A stretch of 64,000 nucleotides of DNA from NCBI GenBank assembly GCA_025558075.1, contig JAHLKF010000012.1, forward strand, positions 372,001-436,000, read 5' to 3'. This DNA comes from Gaertneriomyces semiglobifer (lineage: Eukaryota > Chytridiomycota > Chytridiomycetes > Spizellomycetales > Spizellomycetaceae). Below, piece after piece: positions 1 to 8,569 of this stretch. Made by a program: the position numbers and the translations under genes. Positions within the stretch are counted from its first letter, which is position 1; each line of letters opens with the position of its first letter. Under the pieces are notes generated by a model. It ran no database searches. It had not been told where the DNA came from and saw only the letters and a program-made list of their open reading frames with translations.

Positions 1-333
1 TTACACGTACAATATTCTTATATATATACTTTTGGGACCCATGGCCAATGACACTTGCTGTTACACTGGTTAATAACTACGAGCCTGTAGGATCTGCAAT
101 AAGTCATCTTTGTGAATGCAGAAGTTGAGAAATTGGCAAAAGAGGGCCAGTGAGCAGTGCGCAATCAGGATCCACCAGGGAAGGAACTGCTGCATACGAA
201 GTGATAATCATAATTGTGAACACAACAAACAAACTAGCACATGCGAATCGAATCAAACTCGACCAATCAATACCGCGCTCAAAGGCATGGATGGGTCAAA
301 AAGTTGCAGCGGTTCCACCATTGTAAAACTACT
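1..333. other. Sequence downstream of the GAPDH gene
   Basis: This stretch lies 3' of the minus-strand GAPDH gene. Open frames across it are short and read like antisense of non-coding sequence. I see no gene; it probably contains the GAPDH 3' UTR and part of an intergenic spacer. Confidence 0.5.
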
Positions 334-1759
334 CTACTGTCTCATGAACATTGCCACCTTTCGTGCGATCTTATACATTTGTGTAACGTCTAAGCCCAAG
401 TTGAACGAAATCAGTGTTTTGCCAATATGATACCCTACTTTTAAGCGTGTGACGGAACACTTACATCCCCATTCGTTGTCGTACCATCCAATGACTTTGA
501 CCATCGTCCCATCCACAACCATCGTCGAAAGACCGTCCACTACGCACGCACGCGGGTCGCCTCGGAAATCCTCACTCACCAACGGTCGACTCTCAAAACC
601 CAGCGTACCATTCAAATCACCCGCTGCCGCACGTTCAAACATCTGATTCACTTCTTGCACCGTGGTGGGTCGCTTGACGCAGAAGACGGCGTCGGTGAGG
701 GAGGCGTTGAGGAGAGGGACGCGAACTGCCATGCCGTTGAGTTTTCCTTTGAGGGATGGAAAGATTACGGTGATGGCGGTGGCGGATCCAGTGGTGGTTG
801 GAACGAGGGATGTTAAGCAACTCCGAGCGCGACGGAGATCTTTGTGAGGAGCGTCGACAACGGTTTGGGTGTTCGTCTGACGAGCAAAGTGGGGAAAATG
901 AATAGGGAGGATCATACTTTTGGCATAACACGCTTTTTTTTGATGCGACTTACCACGCAATGGATGGTGGTGATTGTCCCTTGGAGTATTTCCAAGTTTT
1001 CGTGGATGACTAAAGTGTATGCGTAGAGATAATAGAATTACCATGACGAACCGTCGTGAATGATGAATAGCGCAATTTGAAGAATATATAGATACCTTTA
1101 ACTATGGGAGCGAGGCAGTTCGTAGTACAAGACGCAGCCGTCACAACATCATACTTGTCTGGACTGTACAACCCATCGTTGACTCCCTGAACAAAGAAAG
1201 ATAAACAGACGGTTCACTCTCAAGACACTCCAAGGGCATGTGGGTTTACCATGACAATGTTCAGGACCCCTTCTTCTTTAACAGGGCTGGACACAATGAC
1301 TTTCTTCACGCCGCGAGCAAAGTACGGTTCAAAATCTTTCTTCGTTAAGAATTTGCCGGTGCACTCAATCACAATATCAACTGCACTGTCGTCCCAAGGA
1401 ATCTGGTCCGGTAATCCATGGTCTGTGAACTTGATGCTGTTGCCGTCCACTACCAAATCCCCATTTTCGGCTTCTACATCGTGATCCCAGATTCCCTTGA
1501 TACTATCAAACTTGAAAAAAGTACCTTGATGGGTTAATAGACATTCCGATTCAGATATGCTTTAACCGACTTGGTGTTTTCATACCTTTAGAAGATGAGC
1601 TGCGACCTGTACTCCCCCTTTGATTTCGTTGATATGAACGATCTCCAAAGGGGGTTGGTCGCTGGTGCTTGCGTTGATGAGGACTCTGGAGAACAGACGG
1701 CCCATCCGGCCAAACCCGTTGATTCCGATGCGGATAGAACGTGATTTCAATGATTCCAT
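334..1759 (-). CDS. Glyceraldehyde-3-phosphate dehydrogenase, ArsJ-associated-like clade
   Basis: NAD-dependent GAPDH converting glyceraldehyde-3-phosphate to the 1-phosphorylated glycerate (in the arsenic version, 1-arseno-3-phosphoglycerate). Six exons fit one frame of about 349 residues: 1759-1586, 1510-1250, 1186-1096, 1009-954, 876-465, 389-334. Seen: the nucleotide-binding start [10 protein letters not shown], the catalytic cysteine in [10 protein letters not shown], the histidine in TIHCVTNTQ, and WYDNEWGY near the end. The segments [36 protein letters not shown] and STMVVDGT match, from memory, bacterial GAPDHs encoded next to the arsenic exporter ArsJ, and differ from canonical fungal GAPDH. 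The start is the first ATG before GINGFGRMG. No ArsJ transporter lies within the window. Several spliceosomal introns mean that any bacterial origin is old. GAPDH identity is secure; the subclade is a strong inference. Confidence 0.9.
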
Positions 1760-2649
1760 ATCTGCGTGGGGGTATGGTCTACGATTGAGATCTAGAGAAA
1801 CTAAGGAAAGGTGAGGGGAGCATGGCCTTCTCCCATTTTTACAGTTGTGGGGGCGATCTTTTCAACCTGTCATCGGTAACGAGCGCTGATTGGCTGTCGT
1901 CGCGTTTGGGGAAAAACGTGTTGCGCACATTTCCACTAAATGCTGCTGGTGACAGATACGGATGAGGCCACCAACTGTTTCTCCTCGACATGGCACGACA
2001 TCTTACCACCGAAGTATGACTTTGCCATGCGAAAGGAATGTTCTTGCCGAATGGAGTTGGAGGGGAGTGCCAGAGGTGGTTGATTAGGGGTGATAAACTT
2101 TCGTATTTGAATATGCGCTGCTGTTATCACAGTGCCAATATTGGATTTCTCTCTTACGGCCTTACACCGACGAAGGCCCGAGACGGACGACCTTCCAAGA
2201 GAATGCTGGTTGAGACTGTTCTAAACTTACTTGCATGCAACCAGCCATTTCGTTCTCGTTCGTGCTACACTTTTCACTGTTATGCAGGTTTTTGAAGTTC
2301 ACGCAATGACAACCTTTTCCATTGTCGGGTATGCCCGACCCTTTGGTTTTCGAAAAGCATCATAACAGAGTTAGGTTTAACCATTCCCATAACCCGACAT
2401 GCGCGACCCTTAAGCAAGCTTGTCGATGCGTTTTTAACCTTCCGAAACCTCATGGTGGTTTTGAGCAAACAGCTTGGCCAAGCATCAAGTCCTGATAGAT
2501 TTTCATGGAGAAGAGCTGTGCAGGCACCGCGAAGACGACAAAGCCTGGTGAATGTGAAGACTCTGAGGAAGAAGTAGCTTGTATTACATCCTCATGGGTA
2601 CCAGGATGTTTTTATGTACATAAATATTCTAGAGGCCAGAGGAAGCCAT
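1760..2649. other. Spacer, GAPDH promoter side
   Basis: About 0.9 kb upstream of the GAPDH start and downstream of the ATPase fragment. Only short frames with unconvincing composition are present. It should carry the GAPDH promoter; I recognise no specific element. Confidence 0.45.
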
Positions 2650-3669
2650 TTAAGCAATTGGATCTTCCCAGCGGGCCATGAGGATTCCAGAATCGTGGTT
2701 AATCCATCGACGTTCGACTTTAACCGGAACACCTTGCAGAGCGTTGTCCACTGCTTCCTCAAGCTCATGATAAATTAGCCATTCGGCTTTGCTAAGCACC
2801 TTCACTGCCATTCGGAATGGACAGCGCTGGCGCCGCTCTAAGCGCACCTTCTGAATCGCAAGTACGCTGGTCCAGGTTTCCTCCTGGACTGCAACACTGT
2901 CCGACACGGTCACTGACTGAATTCCTCCAAGCACCGCAGCCATCTTCGAATTTTGAATGGCGTCCGAGATCGCCGTGTGCGGTCGATTGCGGATATCGTC
3001 CATCATGGCTGACGCTTGATCCTGGTAATCTGCTAAAATGCGACGTGTCTTCGCTCCCAAGTATGGGTGGGTGACATCTGCTCGACCGATTTCTGCAGAT
3101 CCGTCAATGACCATCATAATATAAGGCTGCACCACCATCTCCGATTTCAAGTGAATCAAATCCCTCAAGAGTGTGGTCTTTCCAACTCCAGGAACGCCAA
3201 AAATGAGTAGGGACTCGTTCCTTGCCAGGAGATCTTGGAGATATTGGGCTAGTCCATCAACCACTCGCTCAACTCGAATGGTAACGCCAGAGGAAATGGG
3301 ATCGCCGGAGGACTCTTCTTCGCCCAGGTCTTGGATCCGGGAGATGCGATGTAGTTGGCCCGGCAGCGCTGCACGGTTCGAATTGTCCAAGTCCAATGGG
3401 CGTACGATGTCGTCGATGTCTTCTGCATATGATCGGCGAGGAAGCTGAACCCACATGCGAACATCTTTAAACCATTCATCCTGCGGATTCTTCACCGCTG
3501 GGAACTCGTCCTCTTCCTCCTCGGTGGTCTCTTCTTCATCAGGGATGTTCCGAGCAATGTCGTTGAGCGATGCAGCTGAAGCTGCGTCCGGCAGTACTTC
3601 GCTGAGCTCTTCTTGAAATCCTCCCGGTCGTCTGCCTCCGGATTCCAGGAAAGCTCTTTTGAGCGCCAT
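2650..3669 (-). CDS. Ycf45/R3H-type P-loop ATPase, Walker B segment missing
   Basis: An open frame of 339 codons related to the Ycf45 / R3H-associated AAA ATPases of cyanobacteria, plastids and plants (also like SpoIIIAA). Seen: an acidic stretch at residues 44-56; AEDIDDIV then LPGQLHRISRIQD (82-114), matching the family region before the P-loop; Walker A GVPGVGKTTLL at 158-168; the HPYLGAKTRR motif at 201-210; VLGGIQSVTVSD at 246-257; and a C-terminal part with KVRLERRQ. In the family a Walker B aspartate-glutamate segment and TAHG lie between HPYLG and GGIQS. Here about 35-45 residues are absent at residue 228-240, so catalysis should be lost. That segment occurs out of place at 4283-4422. 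The first ATG follows a run of A that looks frameshifted relative to upstream coding sequence, so the true protein may start further 5'. Probably a damaged gene, though the frame is long. Confidence 0.55.
   Translation of the reverse strand: MALKRAFLESGGRRPGGFQEELSEVLPDAASAASLNDIARNIPDEEETTEEEEDEFPAVKNPQDEWFKDVRMWVQLPRRSYAEDIDDIVRPLDLDNSNRAALPGQLHRISRIQDLGEEESSGDPISSGVTIRVERVVDGLAQYLQDLLARNESLLIFGVPGVGKTTLLRDLIHLKSEMVVQPYIMMVIDGSAEIGRADVTHPYLGAKTRRILADYQDQASAMMDDIRNRPHTAISDAIQNSKMAAVLGGIQSVTVSDSVAVQEETWTSVLAIQKVRLERRQRCPFRMAVKVLSKAEWLIYHELEEAVDNALQGVPVKVERRWINHDSGILMARWEDPIA
2852..2985. repeat. Direct repeat, copy 1 (ATPase GGIQS region)
   Basis: About 134 bp nearly identical to 4171-4307. 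The copies differ by a few substitutions and a 3-base difference in the segment between TAHG and the AIQN codons. Copy 1 lies inside the ATPase frame at 2650-3669. The similarity is direct sequence identity, not only protein similarity. Confidence 0.9.
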
Positions 3670-4262
3670 GAACGCGGAGAATCCCGCCTCAGATTTTTTT
3701 GCAGTTTACGGCCAAGTACCTCGAACTCTGGCCATCGGTCCTTGTACGTCTCCTGGCGCTTCTCTTGGTGTGACTGGACTGCTTTGTACATGTCGCGGAG
3801 TCCCACCAGCGGCTTTGGTACTTTTGCGTTGTACGGCGTTGGTAGGTTGAGATCCTCCAACGCGACGACATGGTCAGCCCGCATCGCTGCACCGAAAGTC
3901 TTCATTAGCGCGTCCAACGCTTTTTCGTCGGCGACTATGACAACCCAGTCGGATTTCCACCCTGAGAGAGCAAAAGCTTTGACATCCGCGGCGGTGGTGG
4001 CATCGGTCGAAAACAGCACCAATGGTAGGCCGGTGTTCCTGCTGACGAAAGATCGTAGTGACGTGGACGTGGTGTTCTCGAGCGTGGGCTCTGTAACGAA
4101 GTTTGATGGCGCTGGTATGCCTGCCAGGGGTACCTCCGGGGACAGCCTACTTGCGTACGTCACGCCGCCTTGAATCGCAAGTACGCTGGTCCAGGTTTCC
4201 TCCTGGGCTGCAACACTGTCCGACACGGTCACTGACTGAATTCCTCCCAGCACCGCAGCCAT
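3670..4262 (-). pseudogene. Upstream reading frame fused to a duplicated ATPase piece
   Basis: An open minus-strand frame begins in the duplicated GGIQSVTVSD segment (4262), runs into unrelated sequence (for example DWVVIVADEKALDALMK and KPLVGLRDMYKAVQ), and reaches a run of seven A (on the minus strand) near 3697-3703. With one more A this frame would continue into the 2650-3669 frame upstream of its first ATG, so the two may once have been a single protein. The middle part is probably the natural N-terminal region of the ATPase gene; I recognise no domain in it. The beginning is not native but a misplaced C-terminal repeat. I read the whole as a rearranged gene; an assembly error is the alternative. 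Confidence 0.4.
4129..4192. repeat. Fold-back repeat at breakpoint, copy 1
   Basis: This sequence recurs, with few changes, at 4524-4592. It contains part of the ATPase coding sequence (around the CGCAAGTACGCTGG block) preceded by a short inverted copy of it, so the strand can fold back on itself. The arms are imperfect here. Confidence 0.7.
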
Positions 4263-4307
4263 CTTTGAATTTTGAATGGCGTCCCTTTAGATCGCCATGT
4301 GCGGTCG
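4171..4307. repeat. Direct repeat, copy 2 (ATPase GGIQS region)
   Basis: Second copy of the 2852-2985 segment. On the minus strand it joins the displaced Walker B / TAHG segment (4283-4422) to GGIQS. In both copies the spacing between the TAHG codons and the AIQN codons is one base off a multiple of three, so the frameshift predates the duplication. Confidence 0.9.
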
Positions 4308-4422
4308 CAATCATGATAATACCCCTGTCGATGCTTTCAACTGTTACGTCGATCTCGGCGCTGGTATATATCTCGTCGACGAACATGGTATTCACGGTGT
4401 CTATATCAGAAATACGCATCAC
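4283..4422 (-). pseudogene. Displaced Walker B / TAHG segment of the ATPase
   Basis: The minus strand encodes TMFVDEIYTSAE followed by IDRGIIMIATAHGDL. This corresponds to the family pattern of a hydrophobic strand plus DEIGTE (Walker B), then RGV and TAHG (sensor), precisely the part missing from the P-loop copy at 2650-3669. The frame is open only locally and shifts before GGIQS. It is a relic of the same or a sister gene, not an independent gene. Confidence 0.6.
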
Positions 4423-4461
4423 AAAATGTTGACACAGCCCATAATGACAACACCAGACAGA

Positions 4462-4921
4462 CTATATACTTACAATTGCAATTCTTGTCCCAGCGATCGT
4501 TCGAAAATGTGTGCCAGGGCACCGGTACCTCCGGGGCCAGCCTACTTGCGTACGTCGCGTCGCCTTGAATCGCAAGTAGGCTGGCCCAGGAGATCCCTTG
4601 ATTGCTGTGGGTGCCGATTCCGGGTTCGTTGGGGTTGGGGTGCTGGTTGGGATGCTGGTGTCTGCGGTGGGGCCGGGCTGGTGACGCTGAATCATTCGTG
4701 CAGTCCCACCGGTAAATTGATCGAATCCTGGGCCGGCAATGACTTGGATCGCATTGGTAAACTTTCCCATGGTCTTCAGCTTGGCCCAGAGCTCCTGGTC
4801 TTGTTTATTGATCCAGGTCTTCACATAGGAGAGCTCCACTGACATGTCGTGGTCGAGCATCCTCATTCAGCCGCTTTTGCAGCTTCTCCTTGTCAGCGGT
4901 GGTGAACTGAATGCTTGTCAT
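4462..4921 (-). CDS. Putative small gene, possibly frameshifted
   Basis: An ATG at 4921 opens MTSIQFTTADKEKLQKRLNE and then meets a stop after about 38 codons. One frame over, from 4866, the sequence reads MLDHDMSVELSYVKTWINK and QELWAKLKTMGKF, continuing in the same helical style, so a single-base shift near 4865 probably separates two halves of one protein. The C-terminal part is proline/threonine-rich and then enters the fold-back repeat at 4524-4592, where the natural end is lost. A convincing 5' UTR intron lies just upstream (4930-4996). I do not recognise the family. It could be the N-terminus of the neighbouring ATPase locus or a separate gene cut by the rearrangement. Confidence 0.35.
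4524..4592. repeat. Fold-back repeat at breakpoint, copy 2, with perfect hairpin
   Basis: Related to 4129-4192. Its arms 4534-4550 and 4571-4587 are a perfect 17-bp inverted repeat separated by 20 bases. The right arm derives from ATPase coding sequence but carries changes that make it match the left arm exactly, as expected if one arm was corrected against the other. Confidence 0.85.
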
Positions 4922-4929
4922 GGTTGAGG

Positions 4930-4996
4930 CTGTCAATATGAGCGTTGGTTAGAGAATAGAAGCGGTAGAAGATGCTTCGGGAAACATCTTACTTAC
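4930..4996 (-). other. Probable 5' UTR intron
   Basis: On the minus strand a GTAAGT donor (4996-4991), a CTAAC branch-like site and a TTGACAG acceptor bound 67 nt, ending eight bases before the ATG at 4921. It supports transcription of the small gene starting at 4921. Confidence 0.6.
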
Positions 4997-5040
4997 CTTT
5001 GTTTCAACGGGGATGACGGGGATGCAACTCGAGAGCGCCT

Positions 5041-6790
5041 TTTATATGCAATCGCTTGGACCGTTCGACAGGTTTGACAGGTCTGATATCTCTGACACAA
5101 GCCATGCAGATTGCATAGATTGCATTGCCCGAGCTTATCAACATGACGTTTCCCCCAAAGCCTCCATGAAGAAAAAAAAAATCCCTTGCATTTGCAATGA
5201 ACGGTCATTTTGACATTTGACATTTGACAGTGTTTGCTGTCCTAATCTCGCTTTACTGTATACCACATTGCCGGGCTTTATGCACGGAGGCTAAATGTTG
5301 GGCATTCGGAATTCGATATGTTGGATGCTTGGTTGATACATGTACATTCCTGGCTTTCAAACTGAGCATAGTCTTCCTGTCCGTAATGCTAGAGCCATGC
5401 TAAGTAACGATCCCCTTCATCGGGGACAATAACCGAACTGGTATTGCGTTGAAAATCCATCTCGACGACAATCTACCAGTCTTTCCAACTGAGCTGGTAT
5501 GTCTGCAGGGGGTGAGGCTTCGTTGACCAAGGGGGGTAGATTGCAGCACACTTATAAAAATGGTGGACTTGAAACCAAAACACACCCACCACAACTAACA
5601 TTGTATCAAGCCTAGTCAGTAGCAAGCATACGTGTGATAGCTCTGATGCGGGCTTTGTGCCCGTCCTCCTTCCAATACATTATAAAGTAATGTACACTTT
5701 TATGTCAATGATTTCCTTCGAGAAAGCCTGCTCTCGAAAGTCTGGTTTCTCGAAGGAAATCAGTGCCATGCTTCACTGCAATTGACATTCCATGAAAGCC
5801 TACGCCCTTGCACGGCAGTTCGTTGGTAAAACTATCTCTCCACTGCCATCTTAAAATTCTGGAAATCGGGCCCTCCTTCCAGCGTAGCAAGGTGTCATTC
5901 TCGTACTCCTTCCATTGCTCGTTTGTCCAACTGTGAACGGAGGTCATCGAAGGGAAGGTTGCACTTCTCAAATTGCAGCCAGTGAATGACGGGAATTCGC
6001 CCGAATCGTGCTCCAACAGATTTCGACAAAAAGCATCTCGATACCCCCCAGTCGAAGCGCTGAATCGCGGACAAGATCATCAATTGCACAGTGGTATATC
6101 AGGAGTGATCAAATGGCTGTTGTTGGAGTTGCAATTAGGAGCCAGTGGGTGTAGCGTGACCTTCCATTTACGACTATCAGTGCCCGAGAGCTGCTTGCGA
6201 GGTAGGTCGAGTCCAGAACACTAATCGCCCGAGACTGAAGGTCGAGAGGGCTATTCTACACTGCAAGGGACGCGTCAATTCGATTGGGGGGGCATTTCTC
6301 CCCCGTTCCAGTAACCTGTAGTATTCAATGCCAAACAGAGATATGCATACCGTGCGCCAAAACTCACGAACTTGCGGTCGCTGGTAGGAAGACGGTGTGA
6401 CAATCAGAAAAGAAAAAGAAACACACAGTGTTAGCAAACAAGCCCGGTGCAAAAAAATCAACATATAACACCACTCATAAAGTTGCTGTATCTCCCTCCC
6501 TTTCGGAGGGACAAAAGCACCGCGGGGTGGGGTTAACCAATGGCTGAACATTCCTGAATAGCACGCCACTAACAAGAGGCCAGATGTATCCACGGTCATT
6601 GCCCCACAGTGTCGTACATACTTCTCGCAGTTCGAGCATGGGACCCGAGGCGTGAGGGACCACACCACTAGCTGCCGAGGTCCCAGGAGATGACAGCCAA
6701 ATGACCCGGCTAGGGCAGACAAACGGGTGATATCACCAGGTTTGCGCACATTACACCGCGACGGGGAACGCAGCCACATAATGGACACCA
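5041..6790. other. Gene-poor region
   Basis: About 1.7 kb without a gene I can support. Several overlapping minus-strand frames of 60-215 codons exist, but they have no recognisable motif, mixed composition and no consistent splice structure. The one clear structure is the inverted repeat at 5709-5762. Confidence 0.4.
5709..5762. repeat. Perfect 17-bp inverted repeat (hairpin)
   Basis: Arms 5709-5725 and 5746-5762 are exactly complementary, separated by 20 bases; pairing extends a few bases further with one mismatch. The total length of about 54 bp resembles a small non-autonomous terminal-inverted-repeat element or a structured RNA, but no target-site duplication is obvious. Confidence 0.85.
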
Positions 6791-6849
6791 GATAAGTGTG
6801 GGAGGCAGCCCGCCGCGGCGCCAAGTTGACTTGTTGGAATCTGTGGTAT

Positions 6850-8191
6850 ACTGACCTCGTCGGCGTACTTCTGGCCTTTTACACTTTTCGAAAAAACCCG
6901 GAACAACTGCTGGTCGATGAATGTCCACTCCCTCCCGAGATCAAAGGCGCGAAGAGTCTGGACAAGGTCCCGCCGGATGTGCCTCAAAAAGGCAAGAAAC
7001 GAAAAGGATGGCGGGTTCGAGCTAAGGCAGGATTGTATAAACCGCTGAGCCGTTTCACGGGACCGGGGCATCGAGAAAGATCGATGGGGAACGGGCGAGG
7101 CAATTTGTATCCCAACCATGTCCTGGACGCGTCAGTTCAAGCACGCTTCATGTTCATTCACAGGCAAGCTGACGTGGATCCAACCAACGAAGAAACCGAA
7201 ATGGTGGGTGGAACGTATATTATGGTTGGATGGTTTACACGGCGGAGCCCTCGAAGCCCCCGAAGAGGACCACTGACGTTTTTCGTATTTTGCCTTTTGC
7301 GTTCTTCAAAACTGTCCAGTTAAGGTATGGGAACGGAAAATCCAAAGCTGATTCGGATGACGATTGTCCTCATCTGGAGCAAAGAAGGGTGGACTACCTG
7401 CATCTGGTGGAAGGTCGTGAATTCGAACTCGGGGGAAAGATGATCGGCGTGGCTATTGAGAACTCGGGCGATCGCACATTTAATGCACCGCGATAAAATC
7501 TTGGATATATAGTCGTTCATAGCAAGCAAATGTGCGATCGCCCAACCAACGTTTCGCAAGTGTGACAAAGGTTGGTACTTGCTGTTCAGTGTCGCCCGAG
7601 AGTTTTGCTGACTGACAATTGCCCCACTATAATAGAGATACTCCAGCGATTGTTGGCGATCCGATACCGGCTGAACAAATCGGATTCGCATACGGAGGAG
7701 CCATGGACCAACCAGCGGGTGATTCAACTGATCTCGAACGTCCAGAATATCACGGAGGAGGAGAACCTCTTGCGGTTGAGCCGCAGAAAGGCGGAGAAAG
7801 AGCGCAAAATCGTGCTCAAGCTCGCGGAAAGAGCGCTTGAGAAGCTGCTGAAGACCGCGGATGGTCAAAAAAGGGTGAGACATACACCAGTGATGATGAG
7901 GAAATATGCGGGTAAGCATACCTCAGTTCTCTCATGTTACGCACTGCTAAACTAATGATATTCATCAGTTCTCCCGCGTTTCGTGATTTCGGAACCGAAG
8001 AACGCAGGAGTTGTGAAAAGGACAGGCGAAACGAAGAGCGCCGGAGAAGGGAGGAGGACAGGCGTGGTGAAGAGGGCAGGTTTAGGGAGGAGGGCAGGCG
8101 TGGTGAAGAGGGCAGGTTTAGGGAGGAGAGCCGCAGATCTAGATATAGAGGTGAGAGAAGCAGACGCCCTATACCAACCGACGCAGTAGAC
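6850..8191 (+). CDS. Uncertain multi-exon gene, basic repeat-bearing C-terminus
   Basis: Three stretches on the plus strand look coding. About 6880-7205 encodes a lysine-rich segment including KGKKRKGWRVRAKAGLYK. About 7620-7912 encodes a charged helical segment (EEENLLRLSRRKAEKERK, then ALEKLLKTADGQKR). From 7970 to a stop at 8189-8191 the sequence encodes LPRFVISEPKNAGVV followed by GVVKRAGLGRRA repeats. The last two join across a good intron (GTAAGC donor at 7912, TCATCAG acceptor ending 7969). I could not connect the first stretch with confidence and cannot fix a start codon. No family is recognised. The long opposite-strand frame at 7320-7919 appears to be its antisense. Confidence 0.35.
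8061..8132. repeat. 36-bp tandem repeat, two exact units
   Basis: Units 8061-8096 and 8097-8132 are identical, with degenerate related sequence on either side. In the plus-strand frame each unit encodes GVVKRAGLGRRA, keeping the frame. Being 36 bp, gain or loss of units would not shift the frame. Confidence 0.9.
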
Positions 8192-8569
8192 GTGCGCTGT
8201 CACGGAGCCGTGATTGGTAGGCCGTTGGTGTCTTGATATACATAGAGCCTGTTATAGAGGGGTGGGTGGATTGATGCCGCTTCTCCAGTATCAGAAGTAC
8301 ATCCGAGTCACGTACCCTGTTCCATATGTGCGTTGATGGACTTGACGTGGGCGGTGCCATTTTCTCGCCGGAGCAGAGTGGTGCATGGGAACAAGGTAAC
8401 AAGATCCGGGACGAATGGGTAAGATAGAGCGGGTCAAGATTAACTTGACTGTAATACGCTTTGCACGCAACCAAGATGTAACGCATACAGTAAGGACGGA
8501 TACCAACATTCACAATGGCCCAAATACGCCATATGCGCTTGACACCACCCTACCTGCCAAACACATCTT

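Noticed and set aside
4171..4592. Interpreting the repeats as a transposon with terminal repeats
   Set aside because: The repeated sequence is ATPase coding sequence plus its inverted copy, with no transposase or clear target duplication; rearrangement explains it better.
6177..6824. Minus-strand frame of about 215 codons
   Set aside because: Rich in Trp, Cys and Arg with no motif, no conserved pattern and no sensible splice context; it looks like chance in a gene-poor stretch.
7320..7919. Minus-strand frame of about 200 codons
   Set aside because: It is the antisense of a plus-strand charged helical segment with a good downstream intron, and its own composition (many His, Ser, Leu) is not protein-like.
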